A stretch of 64,000 nucleotides of DNA from Cymodocea nodosa (Eukaryota > Streptophyta > Magnoliopsida > Alismatales > Cymodoceaceae), in contig CM072347.1 of assembly GCA_036874045.1 (NCBI GenBank), positions 8,930,501 to 8,994,500 of the forward strand, in the 5' to 3' direction. The notes beneath the pieces were generated by a model. It was not told where the DNA came from. It saw only the letters and a list, made by a program, of their open reading frames with translations, and ran no database searches. Each line of letters starts with the position of its first letter. Within the stretch, counting starts at the first letter, position 1. The translations under genes and the position numbers were made by a program. Positions 47,167 to 60,336 of the stretch are shown piece by piece.

Positions 47167-49425
47167 TTAAGAAAAACATTTTCTTGGTACCCAATGTTGT
47201 TGAGGACCAAGTTCATTAAACGCATATTTCTTCTTTTTATTTAAAAATAGTTTAACATTATCATTTATATTCTTATTAGTTGTAAGTACTATTGATTTAT
47301 CATTAGCTTCATACTCACATATAGCATTATTGCTTTCGTAATTATTCTTTTTGTTTTTAGATGTAGTATAATCAAGACCAAACATATTTTTATCAGATGT
47401 TAATTTATTTTTGTCATGCTTATACATTTCTGTAAGTTCATACCAAGATTTTGTACTTGTATTTACACTTTCCGTACATACAAAATCTTTTTCTACACAA
47501 GAATTTTTTGTTTTATCACATGTAGAATGAGTAATTGGTCTAATACCAGTGTCTTGAATTACATGCTCAGGTTTCTGAATTTTCAGTATACTACGATTGT
47601 CTGAAATTTTAGAAACATTAGAAACTGAATTTCCAAAACAAAAAACAAGATTTTTAGAAACATTTATAGTCATGTTAGAAGTACAATTTGACAAATCACA
47701 TTGATTTTTATTATTACTACATGATTCATCCCTTGAAGTATCTACTTCTACATATTTATTTCCTTGTTTCATAATAAAAGGAATTTTAGTCTTAGATTTA
47801 CTTGAACTACAACTAATAAATCCTTTATTGGCTTGAGATTCAGGATATTCAAGATAATCAAATCCTAAGCCAAATTTATAAGACACCGTAGGGGTACTAG
47901 TTAGTTTGTTTAACTTAGATTGACTTAAATTCCATTTCTCAAAGGTAGAATTTAAATCTTGCTCTCTCAGTTTTAATTTTTCTATCTCTAATTCAAGTTC
48001 ATTTATATTGTTTCTCAACATTTCATTTTCAGATTCTATCTTTAATTTTTCAGCATTTATATTCTATATTTGTTCATGCAAGATACATTCATTAAATCTA
48101 AATTTTTGCAAATCTCTAGCATGATTTTCATTATCACATTTAAACTTTTCTAAAGTAGTAGACAGGAAACAATTTTCTTCTTCCATAATGGATGAAGATT
48201 TTCTAATATTCTTATTTTCCAGTTTACATACTTTAAGTTTTTGTAATAATGCATGATAAGCACATAATAATTCGTCAAAGTTGAAATCTGAATGACTTTC
48301 AGGATCAGATATTACCTCAGACTCATCTGCCATGAAGCACACATGAGCAACGTCTTCTAACTCTTGTTCTCCTTCTGAATGGGAAGATTTTGATGTTGAT
48401 TCCTCAGATTCAGACTCTTCAGACGTGTCATCCCAAGTGACCTTCAAAGCCTTTTTCTTGTAAAACTTTTTCTGAGTTTTCTGAGCCGACTTCTTCTGAT
48501 TTGTCCTACTTTGCTTTTCATTTTTCCTCATAGGACAATCTGGAGAAAGATGTCCAGGTTTCTTACAATTGTAACATACATACTTTCTAGATGAAGAATT
48601 CTTGTCATTCAATGATTTTGACGTTGAGGGTTTATCATTTTTGTTCCTTTGCTGTTTCCTAGCTTTCCATGCTTTCTTGAATTTCCTAGTCAGCAAAATC
48701 AAATCCTCGTCAGAATCAGTAGATATATCAGAATCTGAATTAATTATGAAGGCTATTTCTTTCTTCATTTTTAGTTTGTTGTGACTCAGTGATTCATTTA
48801 ATTGAACTTCATAAGCTGTTAAATTTCTTATAAGTTCATTCATAGTATAAACATTTAAATCTCGTGATTCCTAAATTGATGTTACTTTTTGAGACCATTT
48901 AGAACTTAGGGATCTGAGAATTTTCCTCACCAAATCCTTCTGTTCAAAATTCTTTCCTAAACATTTTAAAGAGTTTATGATATCAAGAAATCTAGAAAAC
49001 ATCTCAGAAATATTTTCGTCTTCATGCATCTTAAAGAGTTCATACTTATGAGTCAACATGTTTATTTTTGTCTCTTTAACTTGAGAAGTACCTTCATGTG
49101 AAACTTCTAATGCATGCCACACCTCATAAGCAAATTTATATGCCGACACTTTACTGAACTATTTATAACTTAATGCACAAAATAAAATATTTAAGCCCTT
49201 AGCATTCAGAGTTTCATTTTCTTTTTCAGTAATTGTCCAAGCATTATAAGGAGTAGTTAATGGAGTATATGATTTAGAAATCATGAACCACAACTTATGA
49301 TCTATACTTTGAAGAAAAACAGTCATCCTATGTTTCCAATATTCAAAATGTATTCCATCAAATAAAGGAGGACGATTAAGATTTTGGCCTTCATATAAAG
49401 AAAAATTACCATTTCCAGTAGCCAT
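47167..49425 (-). pseudogene. gag of A5 (fossil)
   Basis: Starts MATGNGNFSLYEGQNLNRPP at 49425. Capsid part with FDGIHFEYWKHRM. Zinc knuckle CYNCKKPGHLSPDCP near 48535-48580. Acidic Ser/Glu stretch, coiled-coil-like region with NNINELELEIEKLKLREQDL near 48000, and end GPQQHWVPRKCFS at 47167. Same length and order as gag in A2 and A3. Broken in about three places. Confidence 0.9.
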
Positions 49426-49626
49426 TTTACCTTAGATTTTTCAACCTATTTGATTTTAAATAGTCTAAAAACTTTAAAACAACTTGAGCCTTAAATCAAT
49501 AGAGTTAAACGTATGCTCAGATATTAATTTCTGTTTAAAAACAAGGAAGGTAGAATAAGCAATGATATTAAATAAATTGGTATCGATTTTATATCAAAGA
49601 TTATTAACAAAGGCTTTGATACCACT
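49426..49626 (-). other. A5 leader and PBS
   Basis: Leader ending AATCTAAGGTAAAATGG on the minus strand before the gag ATG. The PBS complement GCTTTGATACCA at 49613-49624 has one difference from the other copies. Confidence 0.8.
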
Positions 49627-51229
49627 TGTAGGATCGTATGGCTACACAAGAGGGGGGTGAATTGTGTATCTTTAATATTTTCTGAAATATAATTGAAACT
49701 TTAAAACTCAAAAATAAGTCAAGACATTGTTTTCATAAAATCATTTTTATTCAAGGTTTCAATTACAATATACAATTCAATTCTCCTTAGAAATTGTAGA
49801 TGCAATTATATTTCGATACCATGTATCATCTAAACAATTTCATAACTACAAACAAAGAAAACTAATTTACGGAATTTAAAACTTTTCTCCCTGTTTGAGA
49901 TCTTTCTTCTTCTTCAGCAATTCTTCAATGACGAATATCTTGTCTTTTCATGCTTCACCGAATTTGCTTTCTTCTAATACTTCAAATCTTCAGTGACGAA
50001 AATCTTACCTTTTTATGCTTCACTGAACTTTCTTCCACTTGAGAGATTTTCGCCGAGAAGAGTTGTTTTTGATACCTGAAAAAGATTTTTCTTTTGGTGT
50101 GCAGGGATGGTTTGATCCTTGAAAAGATTTTTCGTTTTGTGTGCAATGATAAATTGATCAACGAGAATTCTATGCCTTTTATACTGTATATTCATTTTAT
50201 GCATATCCTTCACGTTTAACCACCACCAATTTTCCACTTCTCCACGTCTTTTCTTTTTCCTTCATCGAAATACACACATTCTAACCCACGTTTATATTTG
50301 GAATTTTCTTTAATCATCAGTCCTGGATCTCTGAAAAATTTCTTGCAAAATAAACTTTCTCGTCCAAAAGTTTTTCATCAGTGTAATAAGAAGTTGTTAC
50401 TTTAATGTTAACTAAACGAGTAACACAAGTATATATATAACTTAACGTTTCTAACTTAACGAGTTCCTCATGTGCCATTTCACGTGACAAGTACTGTAGC
50501 TAACTCAACGTACTATGTCTGTGGTTTTATGCTATCTCAACGAACCATCTCCGTTGTGTTATGATAACTCAACGAACCATCTCCGTTGTGTTATGATAAC
50601 TCAACGAACCAGTAATAAACAAATGTTTTTATAATAAGAATTTTACCACGTGCAAAAATAACAATTTTAGTTTATAACGCTAACCTAACGCGTTGCCTTA
50701 GTGTTTAATATAGCAACTCAACGCGTTTAGTTATGTTAACTTAACGAGTTAAACATGTGCACCTCACGTGATACAATACAACATTCGTAACTTATAATTT
50801 CACCATGTGTATATCACTAACTTAACGAGTTCGTCTCTTCTTTTACTCACTAACTTAACGAGTTATCACGTGACCTATTTTAACCTTTAAGCCTCTAACT
50901 TAACGAGTTCTCACGTGACCTCTATACAAACAAAACTCTAACTTAACGAGTTGTCTAAACATGCACTGTTCATGATACAGAAGATATAACATTAAAACAT
51001 ATCATGCTTTTTAATAAAAACACATGTTAACTTAATGTTTAGCTAAATGAGAAATTAATGCAACGAAACGACTAGTTATTAACTTCAGATCCAATATAGA
51101 CAAGTATTTATATCAGTAAGCTTTTTCTGTATTAATTGATGATTTCAATTTCTTTTCACAAGCAATAGTAATTGAGCAAATATGATTATTTTCATTCAGC
51201 ACACATCATCAAAACAAAAATACTCAATA
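49627..51229 (-). repeat. 5' LTR of A5
   Basis: 1,603 bp, TGTAGGATCG to TACTCAATA. It contains a tandem ~32-bp unit with CGAACCATCTCCGTTGTG at about 50538-50600 and many AACTTAACGAGTT motifs beside TCACGTGA. Confidence 0.93.
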
Positions 51230-51234
51230 GAAAT

Positions 51235-52648
51235 CACATGGAGATTTTTAGGTGGTTCACCACTAACGGCTAGTCCACCCCCAAGGGATACTTGGGCTTC
51301 ACTAAACTCTTGCAAACTTACAATCACTTGCTTTAAGGTTTAAGCAAGAACCAACTAACCATTCACTTGAGCTTCCTTGTCGAAGCTTCAATCAATCCTT
51401 TCTCTGAATTTTTAATCCATGTACTTTAGTAAACACTATCTTGTAAACAACAGAGTTGAATGCGTGATGAGCTTCTGAAATTTGGTCTATAAGTGTTGAA
51501 GATGATTTGATCTCTAAAGCTATTCTTCTGTTGAGCTTGGTGTAAGCATATGTATGAGCAAAGCGCTACTTAAATCCATTATCTGTATCTTGTATATATA
51601 CCTGACATGTGTAACGATCATATTTTGTTCCAACGGATGTATTCTACTGTACTTGATTAGACTCCAGTCCCAAATATGGTAAGTTACCGTTCAGAAAGTT
51701 ATTTCAAGATGTCTTACTGATTTTCCTAACCTTTCAGATAGTTAACTATGTAACTCTCCGAAGAATATCTGTAACTCACCGAAAGATCATTTAAACCTTT
51801 CTGCCAGATAGGATTCCAGAATATTTACTGTGAGCTGACATTCAATCGAATGATTATAACTATAACTTACCAAACAATTATATAACTATCGGATAGTTGG
51901 CTACAGTAACTCTCTGTTAACTTTCTGATTGCTTCAATTTAGCACGTGCATAAAAGGATGGCTTAAGTTTCGGATGGTTATCCCTGTAACTCACCGAAAT
52001 GCTTCAGGATTTTGGATAGTTATCTTTCTAACTCTCCGAAAACATATTTGAGCTTCTTTCTAGAATTCTACACGTGCGAAATTCAATGACTTAAGTTTCG
52101 GATGGTTATCCCTGTAACTCACCGAAACACTTCAAAATTTCAGATAGTTATCTTTCTAACTCTTCGAAAACATATTTGAGCTTCTTTCTGGAATTCTGCA
52201 CGTGCGTAATAGGATGACTTAAGTTCCAGAAAGTTATACCTGTAACTTACCGAAAATCTCGAATAGTTATCTAACTCTCCGAAAAGAAAACTTGGATAGT
52301 TATCTAACTCTCCGACAAGTCCTTTAAGCTTCCGTTCTATATTTCTGCACGTGATTTATTGAATGACTTAACTTTCAGATAATTATACTTGTAACTTTCC
52401 GAAAAGTCCTTTAAGCTTCCGGATAGTTAACTCCTTAACTATCCGATCATTCAATCCTCCTTATCTTGAGAAATACAATTCTTAACTGTTCGATTTTCTG
52501 CAGCAACATATTCTGAGATTTACTACAACCTATTTGCTACTTCGATTTGTTTGTCTTCTGATCTTTTTGCTATACAGACTAATCCTAATAAATACAATTC
52601 AAAACCTTACATTAATTTTTGCATTATCAAAATCTAGAGGTCCTTTCA
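51235..52648 (-). repeat. B2 3' LTR, piece 2, with ~128-bp CACGTG repeats
   Basis: Continues the LTR after A5 and ends AATCTAGAGGTCCTTTCA before the polypurine tract. CACGTG at 51943, 52071, 52199 and 52348 gives spacings of 128, 128 and 149 bp, the same period as in the B' solo LTR on the other strand. Motifs ACTTAAGTTTCGGATGGTTA and ACTCACCGAAA repeat in each unit. Confidence 0.85.
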
Positions 52649-53000
52649 ATCTCCCCCTTTTTGATAATGGCAAAAACCTTACAATGTATTTCATATATTT
52701 CTCTCCCTATATATCTATACAGAAAAGCACACGAGGAATACAAAATAATGTAAATTTAAAGACTCCCCTTGATTTTCTTAAATCACTCCCCTTGAATTTC
52801 TCCCCCTACTTTACTGCAGCTTTGCTTACCAAAATATGATATTTCTCCCCCTTTTTTGCCAATTGTCAAAAAGAAGTGAGAAGACAGTTACTGAGTTGGT
52901 GGAGCAATTATAGCTGAGTATCAAAAAGTCTAAGTTGCTGCAAAACAGAGATGTTAGTAGAACAAGCTCCTAGTTGTGAGCTTGGAGAGTAGATATGAAA
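52649..53000 (-). other. B2 3' tail with polypurine-like runs
   Basis: Polypurine tract (ATCTCCCCCTTTTT, about 52649-52662) and further CTCCCC runs near 52764, 52800 and 52844. No gene; the 52534-52839 open frame crosses the LTR border. Confidence 0.72.
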
Positions 53001-56000
53001 TTATAAATCATATAAAGAACAAATCCCTAAATTTCGTCTAATATGATTAAATGCAGCTTCAGATAATGGTTTGGTGAAGATATCTGCAAGTTATTCTTTA
53101 GTAGAGACATATTCTAAGGAAATATGACCTTTTTCAACATGGTCTATTAAAAAGTGGTGCTTAATCTCGATATGTTTTGCTCTAGAGTGTAGAACTGTAT
53201 TTTTGGAGAGATTAATGGCACTACTGCTATCACAGTAAATAATGGTATTCTGAAAATTTAGCTTATAATCTGCTAGAGTTTGTTGCATCCATAAGATCGC
53301 ACAACATAGGCCTGCTGCCATATATTCAGCTTCAGTGGTAGATAGAGCTATAGAGTTTTGTTTCCTGCTGAACTAAGAAACAAGTGAATGACCAAGCAAC
53401 TGACATGTCCCACTAGTACTTTTTCGATATGATTTGCATCTTGCATAATCTGCATCACTATATCCTGCTAAAATCAATTGATTCTGTGAAGAATAAAATA
53501 AGCCAAACTCCATAGTACCCTGTAGATATTTAAATATACGTTTAACTGATTTTAAGTGTGATGCTCTTGGAGAGGCTTGATATCTTGCACAAGTACAAAC
53601 ACTAAACATTATATCTGGTCTACTAGTTGTTAGATACAGAAGTGATCCAATCATACCTCTATATTTCTTTTGATCTATTGGAATGCTAGAAATGTCCTTA
53701 TCAAGTTTTTCATTTGAGTTCATTGGAGTACCTACTACTTTGGATTTATCCATACCAAATTTCAAGAGAATCTCTTTGCAAAATTTTTCTTGATTCAGGA
53801 AAATGCCATGCTTAAGTTGATGAATTTGAAATCCTAGAAAGAATTTTAATTCTCCTATAAGACTCATCTCAAATTCATTCTTCATTAAGATTTGAAAATC
53901 ATGACATAGATTCTCATGTGTGTCACCAAAAATGATATCATCTACGTAGATTTGAATAATTAACATATGAGAACCTTTAGATTTGATGAATAAGGTGTTG
54001 TCTGCAGTTCCTATGTTAAACTAATTCTCAAGAAGGAAACTCTTCAGTTTATCATACCATGCACGTGGTGCTCGCTTCAAACCATAGAGAGCTTTATTCA
54101 ATTTGTATACATGGTTTGGATTTTCTTCATCTTCAAAACCTGGTGGCTATTCTACATATATTTCTTCTCGTAGAATGCCATTAAGAAATGCACTTTTAAC
54201 ATCCATCTGATAAAGCTTGATTTTCATACTACTTGCAAAGGCAGGTAACATTCTAATTGCTTCAAGTCTTGCAACAGGTGCAAAAGTTTCTTCATAGTCG
54301 ATTCCTTCCTGTTGGTTGTATTCCTAAGCAACAAGTCTAGCTTTATTTCTGATAATACTACCATTATTGTCAAGTTTGTTCTTAAACACCCATTTAGTAC
54401 TAATAATTGATTTTTCGATGGGCCTTTCAATCAAGTTTCAGACTTCATTTTACTTGAATTGATTTAGTTCCTCTTGCATGGCCATGATCCAGTATTCATC
54501 ATTGCAGGCATCTTCAACTATTGAAGGTTCAAGTTCAGACACAAAAGCACAATAATTGCAAATATTTTGAAATTTGTTTCTTATTTGAACACCTTAATTT
54601 ATATTCCCAATAATTTGTCCAATGGGATGTTTAGACTTTGTCTTCCATGCTTTTCTGTCTTAGTAGGTGTAGGCAGTGTTGAACTATCCTTTTTCTGAGG
54701 AATTTTCTGATTTATTACTTCACTTTCACTTTCACTTTCACTGTCTATTGTTAGCCTCTTCAATTTTCCTACCATGTCTTCATCAAAGAATGCGTTTATT
54801 GACTCTTCTACTCTTCTTTCATGTTCAAAATAGACCCTGTAGGCCTTGCTTCTTGAAGAGTATCCAACAAGTAGAGCAAGATCAGATTTTGCATCAAATT
54901 TGTCCTTTTGATCCTTTGTATTAAGCATAAAACATCTTGATCCGAAGACCTTAAAATATCCAACATTTGGTATTTTACCATACCATAGTTCAAAAGGTGT
55001 CTTATGTAGGATAGGTATAAGGTGAGTTCTGTTTATAGAATAACATGTAGTATTTATAGCTTCAGCCCATAGAGACTTTGGTAGATCAGATGCATTAAGA
55101 ATTGTCCTTCGCATTTCTTGTACTGATCTATTCTTCCTCTCTAGAACTCCATTCTGAGTAGGAGTTCTTGGACATGAGAATTCATGTAGTATGCCAAAAG
55201 AATTGCATAATTCTTCAAATTCTGAATTTTCAAATTCACTTCCATGATCACTTCTGATCTTCTTCACAGTTGAATCTTTTTCATTTCGAATTCTAATACA
55301 GAGATGTTTGAATTCATCACAAGCTTCATTCTTGTGTGATAAGAAAATAACCCAAGTGAATATTGTATAATTATCAACTACCACTAAGGTATATTTTCTT
55401 CCTCCTAAACTGGCTGTCTGTGTAGGACCAAACAGGTCCACATGCAATAGATCCAATGGTTGACGTGTGGCAATGTCTTCAATACTCTTGTGTGCTGATT
55501 TCTTTTGTTTTCCAATTGTACAGTCACTACACAATTTATCTCTCTTGAATTTGAGCTTAGGCACACCTCTAACAAGATCATGTTTGGTCAATTTTCTTAT
55601 AAGTCTCATGTTTGCATGATTTAATCTTTTATGCCATAACCATTCATCTTCATTAGAAGCAACTAAACATGCATCACTAGATATAATATCACATGGAAAT
55701 TCCGAAGTATAAATTGAATTATTTCTATATCCAATAAATTTGATTTCATGTGTATCAGGTTGTAATATAAAACAGTTTTCTACAGTTAAAAGTATATTGT
55801 AACCTTTGTCACATAATTGACCTACACTTAGCAGATTCTGTTTTAAACCATTTACATGTAAGACATTTTCTATTTTTCCATTTTCAGAAGCAACATTTCC
55901 TATGGTAGTAATTCTACATTTTTCATTGTTACCAAACTTAACAGATCTTGAATTTATTGATTTAACAGATTCCAGAAATCTTTTCTTACCTGTCATATGC

Positions 56001-56262
56001 TTTGAGCAACCATTGTCAATGATCCACTTGGACGTTTGAGCTTTCTTGTCCATGCAGTCCTACAAGTCATGTTGAAATTAAGACTTTTGGTACCCATATC
56101 TTCTTGGGTCCATCACTGTTAGTCCTCTGTATACTAAACCTATTTCCTTTTGGTAGCCATATAGATGTAGATCTCTTCTTAATGACAAACACAGTGGTGC
56201 CATCTTTGTAAGATCTAATTTTTCCACCACAGTAAGGGGTTTCCTATGGTACAAGAGCATTT
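53001..56262 (-). pseudogene. pol of B2 (fossil)
   Basis: Minus strand. Protease WIIDNGCSKHMTGKKRF near 55980-56030. Integrase zinc finger with HKRLNHANMRLIRKLTKHDL near 55590-55640, core with HVDLFGPTQ near 55430, SDHGSEFEN near 55240 and NGVLERKNRS near 55140. RT with YVDDIIFGD near 53920-53950. RNase H with GYSDADYARCKSYRKSTSGT near 53410-53470, ending at 53001. One long open stretch covers protease and integrase (54599-56053). Same family as B1. Broken in roughly eight places. The upstream ~200 bp (to 56262) matches the end of B1 gag. Confidence 0.9.
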
Positions 56263-56948
56263 AATCCTACAATTCTTAAATGTCTCTTATGTAAGTCTTT
56301 CTGCCATGTAGGATTTCAAATCGTACATAAGAGCTGTCATTTAATGAGATACTTGCAGCTATAACTTACCAAACTGTTATTTAACTATCGGATAGTTAGC
56401 TACAGTAACCCTCCGAAATCCTTCGTTAAATTTCTGACTACTTTATTTAATTCAGCACGTGCATAATAGACTGACTTAAGTTCCAGATGGTTCTACCTGT
56501 AACTCACCGAAACTCTTCAAAATTTAGGATAGTTAGCTCTAGTAACTTTCTAATTCTCTTTTTAAACTTTTGTTTAGATTTCTACACGTGGGAAATTCAA
56601 TGACTTAAGTTTCAGATAGTTAACTATAGTAACTTTCCGATTCTTCATATATCCATCTTTCTAACTCTCCGAAAGCCTTCTACTTTCAGATAGTTAATCT
56701 TCTAACTGTCCAATAGTCTTGCTACTGCTTTATACTGCCTTTCAGATACTTAGACTATTAACTCACCGAAAATATTTCTCTTCTAGATAGTTAAGCCTGG
56801 TAACCTTCCGAAATCCTTTTTATCACTTGCAGCACACTTTGAACTATCTGTATCAACTTCTGCTCTCTTGCTGACTGTTAAGCTTGAGAAATACAATTTA
56901 AATCCTTACATTGATTTTTGCATTATCAAAATCTAGAGGTCCTTTCAA
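56263..56948 (-). repeat. B1 5' LTR, piece 2 (LTR 5' end)
   Basis: B-type LTR ending AATCTAGAGGTCCTTTCA. It matches 6101-6562 plus 32715-32879 without gaps at about 92%, but the B2 LTR only loosely, so it belongs to B1. The left border is approximate. Confidence 0.78.
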
Positions 56949-58069
56949 AAACTACTTACAAAGTGAAAATCTTTGAGAGTTTATTAATTAGTTTGATCAT
57001 GAGCCTCTTGTACTTGAGCAGATAGGTATGTAAGGATTGTTGTCTTGAAAAAGAATTTTTTAAATCTGGCAACCTAAGGTCCTGATCAGACTTGGGATTG
57101 TTGACAGAAAGCTCACTACATGGGTACATTAGAAAGCTCTTGTATGATTCAAGCTTTTCAAACTAACTTTTAAAGAAAATTATCAATATTTACTATGTTG
57201 AAAAGATAAAAGTTGTTTCGTTATATACAGATATCTTTGAATTGAATATAGTTTCTACAAATATGACTACTGATTTGTTGAATCTAAACTAGTACTTTTG
57301 AAAATGTTTATTTGAGATACATTCCTTTATTCTCCTTGTGTTAATCATATTAAGATTAAAGTTATGTTTTGATTCATATATAGTTGCAGTTGATTTTGGA
57401 AATCATTCTTGATGAATTTAGGATAACAAAAAATTTTTGAAAAGAAAAATTTAAAGTATAGTTAAAATTAACACCTATTTTATACAAGTATATTTTGTAT
57501 GTTATTGAATATATTTGAAGTATATTTATAGGGGGAGGAATTACAATGTTCAAAATAGATTAATATCATTTAGAATTTAAATCTTAGTTAATCTGAGTTT
57601 AGTCCTCTTAAGATCTTGATGAAACAATTTAACAAACAAATAAACTATTTTAGGTTCATAGAAAGAATATTAGAATAGTTTACAATGTTCTCAAGATAAT
57701 GTTTTATATAAGTTACTTATAGCTTGTATGTTGTTTTCAGAAGCTTTCAGTTGAAAACATCCGAAACTTGTTTTTTTGATTAAAGTATACTAATTAGACG
57801 TTATGTTATGTAAGGTAACATGTAAAATTGCCTCTAGACAGTATTTTACTCATTAGGTTAGGTAACTCAATGGGTTATACTTAAATTTTTCGGGTGCCTC
57901 GATTGAATAAACTTTATTCAATATTCATTTAAAACCCAAACCCAACTAATAGACTCATTAAGTTATTCTATAGAAACCCTATTTAAACACTTATTACATG
58001 GGAACTTGGGCTATTTCGTAACATCTTTCTGAAAATCTTTCTCACTTGTTCTTGTAACCACCTACGACA
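56949..58069 (+). other. A4 pol-ORF3 spacer
   Basis: Non-coding, colinear with A3 22131-23231. Donor-like AGATAGGTATGTAAGG at about 57021 and polypurine run AGGGGGAGGAA at 57530-57540 are kept. No gene is supported. Confidence 0.72.
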
Positions 58070-60336
58070 ATGTACTCAAAGTTCTATAAAGGGCATGGTA
58101 GAGGAAAAGGAAGAGGTAGAGGAAATGACAAAGGCAAACAGATAGATAAAGATGAAGTTCCACATACATGGTTTAAGAAAAATTTTCAATTTGACAAAAG
58201 GTTAGCTCAAATATATAGTGACTATTTCTTTTCTGAAGAAATACTTGATGAAGTTTTGCAAGAACTTAAAAATACAACTGACAGTATATAGTACATGGGT
58301 ATTAGAAGTAAATTTGATAAAGAATATCGCATGAAATGTGCTGAAATAGCATTTTTGGAATAATATGCTAAATACCTAGAAAAAGGAGTAGGTTCATCAA
58401 ATAGAATTCCTCAAACACCTATAAATGGAACTCGACTTACAACATTTGAGGAAGAACATGAATTTGCAATACCTACACCTTTATTTTCAAAGGAAAAACA
58501 AACATATATTGCTGTAGATCAGAGAAAAGTTGAAAGTCTTTGAAAGGAAATAGTTATAGAAAGTGCCTTTGAAGAATTAGAACAGAAAACTTTTATGGAA
58601 CATATTCAGAAGAAAACAATAATAATATCAGAAGAAAATCTAACTTGCTACAAGAGAAAGAGAAAGAGAAAGAGAAAAATGAAGTAAAAAGAGATTGTTT
58701 CTAGGGAAACAAATTTAATTGAAAAATCAGATGCAAATTTAATTCCAAAGGATAATGTATGTCTAGACATTGTGCCTTTCATTGCATCTGATAAGGCATC
58801 AGTTCAGAATACAATGAAACTGATGATGACAATAATACTCTATTATCTTTTTCTAGAAAACTTGAAAAGAGATCAAAGCAACAAATTAGTTCAAGTTTTT
58901 CTATAGTTTCAAGCCTTGATGATAAGGAAATTGAACAATCAAAGCATCAAGTAGATGACATTGAACAAGTTATTGCTGATGTGCTTGAAAATATTAAGGT
59001 AGTAACTAGTTTAGAGGTTAGATTGTTTGGAGTAGTAGCTATTACAAAAGACAAGACTCCGAAAGAGCTTAACATTGATCAGCCTATTTCAGAATCTATA
59101 GAATTAGAGTATGAGAATTCACAACATGTAGAAATGGAAATATCTGTTGAGGAAAATGAAGAGTTACGGACAGATACATAGGTTGTTGAATTTGTGAAAA
59201 ATTTGAACTTTGAACATTCTATAGAAATTGAACTTATGGATGTTGCAGATATTACAAATGTTCCTTACTTTGTTGAAGCTAGAGAATCAAGCTTACCTGA
59301 GTAGCTTCAAGAAAATATTTTGACAGAGGAACACAATGACATTCATTTTGTATAAGTGATTCCTGAAGAATAATTAAATTCTAAATCAAGGCTTCAAGTA
59401 TCACCTTCTGAATATAGGACACTAAATATTCAAGGTAATTCAATTTATTTTAGATTTGAGGAAGCATTGTAGAAATACAATAGTTTGATTTCAAGTCAAA
59501 TTTTGCATACTCGACCAATGAAATTTAGAGGTTTACTGGAAATAAAAAATCTATTTGAGTTTCAAGGCTTAATGCAATTCTTACTAATTGGAACAAAATG
59601 GAAGCAACATAAAGAGCTAATTACAGCTTTTTACAATAAATTGGTATAGAATGACAATCTTTTAACAACTCAAATAACTCAACAAGAGTTTATTTTATCT
59701 CTAGAATTGATTTTGGAAGTTTTGGGATTAAGGAATGAAGGTGTTGTTGTTACAAACAGATTTGACATTGTTAGACAACTGGAATGGGACATTCAGTCTT
59801 TATCACATATTTCAAGTGTATATACTAAAATGAGATTAATGGAAAATCTAAATGTGGAAGCTAGGTTTATTGCAAATATTCTACATGCAAATTTATTTCA
59901 GAGAGTTAGACATAATCTGGAAGTAAGCAAAAGTTATTTATATGCAACTTATGGTATACTAAATAGAATACAAATAAATTGGTTTGTTGTTTTCATATAT
60001 CAACTACAGCATATGAGTTCAAAGTTATTTTTTGGTGATATTGTATGTCAAATTATTGCAAGCCAATTGACTTTATCTGATTGGCCCTCTAAAACTAAAG
60101 GTATGAGAGCATTCAATGTCAAAGATTTGCAAAAACACTAGCAAACGCAATAATAGCAACAACAACAACCTAACCTTCCACAACAACAACAATAGCAAAA
60201 CTATTTAGATCAAGTACAACAACCCAAGCTACCTCCTGACTTAGATGTAGTGCTGAATGACATTAGAAATGATATTAGGCATCTAGGAGATAAAATTTGT
60301 AACGCTATTAGTGATATTATTAGAAGGAATAGATAA
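58070..60336 (+). pseudogene. ORF3 of A4 (fossil)
   Basis: Begins MYSKFYKGHGRGKGRGRGND, the RG-rich N-terminus. Block 1 follows near 58300-58400 (KEYRMKCAEIAFL). A diverged acidic middle comes next, then block 2 near 59510-60140 with ILEVLGLRNEGVVVTNRFDI and INWFVVFIYQLQHMSSKLFF (one open stretch at 59707-60141). A Gln-rich run follows and the tail GDKICNAISDIIRRNR. It is the most divergent ORF3 here, yet both blocks are still easy to recognise. Broken in more than ten places. Confidence 0.75.

Larger units (their letters stand above)
38253..51229 (-). mobile_element. A5: nearly full-length Ty1/copia (SIRE-like) retrotransposon
   Basis: 12,977 bp, minus strand, target duplication GAAAT. Parts from right to left: 5' LTR 49627-51229, PBS 49613-49624, leader, gag 49425-47167, pol 47166-44050, spacer, ORF3 42462-40196, tail and polypurine tract, 3' LTR 38253-39696. 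All parts are present; the coding regions have around ten breaks, so it is not whole. LTRs differ at about 4% in a ~390-bp sample by eye plus a few length differences, suggesting roughly 1.5 My. It sits in the LTR of B2. Confidence 0.95.
38143..56262 (-). mobile_element. B2: partial Ty1/copia family B element, split by A5
   Basis: Minus-strand B copy lying inside B1's right LTR. Parts are the 3' LTR in two pieces (38143-38252 and 51235-52648, about 1.5 kb), the tail and polypurine tract, and pol (53001 to about 56262). Gag, the PBS and its own 5' LTR are not found. At about 56262 the sequence passes straight into B1's LTR, so no target duplication can be seen. The left end is CGTTAGGACC, close to the family's TGTTAGGACC. 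Broken, with at least ten breaks. The right border is uncertain by about 15 bp. Confidence 0.78.
6101..56948 (-). mobile_element. B1: Ty1/copia LTR retrotransposon hosting many insertions
   Basis: Minus-strand family B element. Own parts are: left (3') LTR in pieces 6101-6562 and 32715-32879, continuing off the window beyond A1; interior 32880-37882; right (5') LTR in pieces 37883-38142 and about 56263-56948. The pieces 6101-6562 and 56315-56780 align without gaps at about 92% identity (about 36 mismatches in 462 by eye), so I read them as the two LTRs of one element. That gives a rough age near 3 My. The interior is gag-pol only, with no third ORF seen, and has roughly ten breaks. The right flank at 56949 is family A sequence, so B1 sits in A4. 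Its left target duplication is outside the window. Confidence 0.8.
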
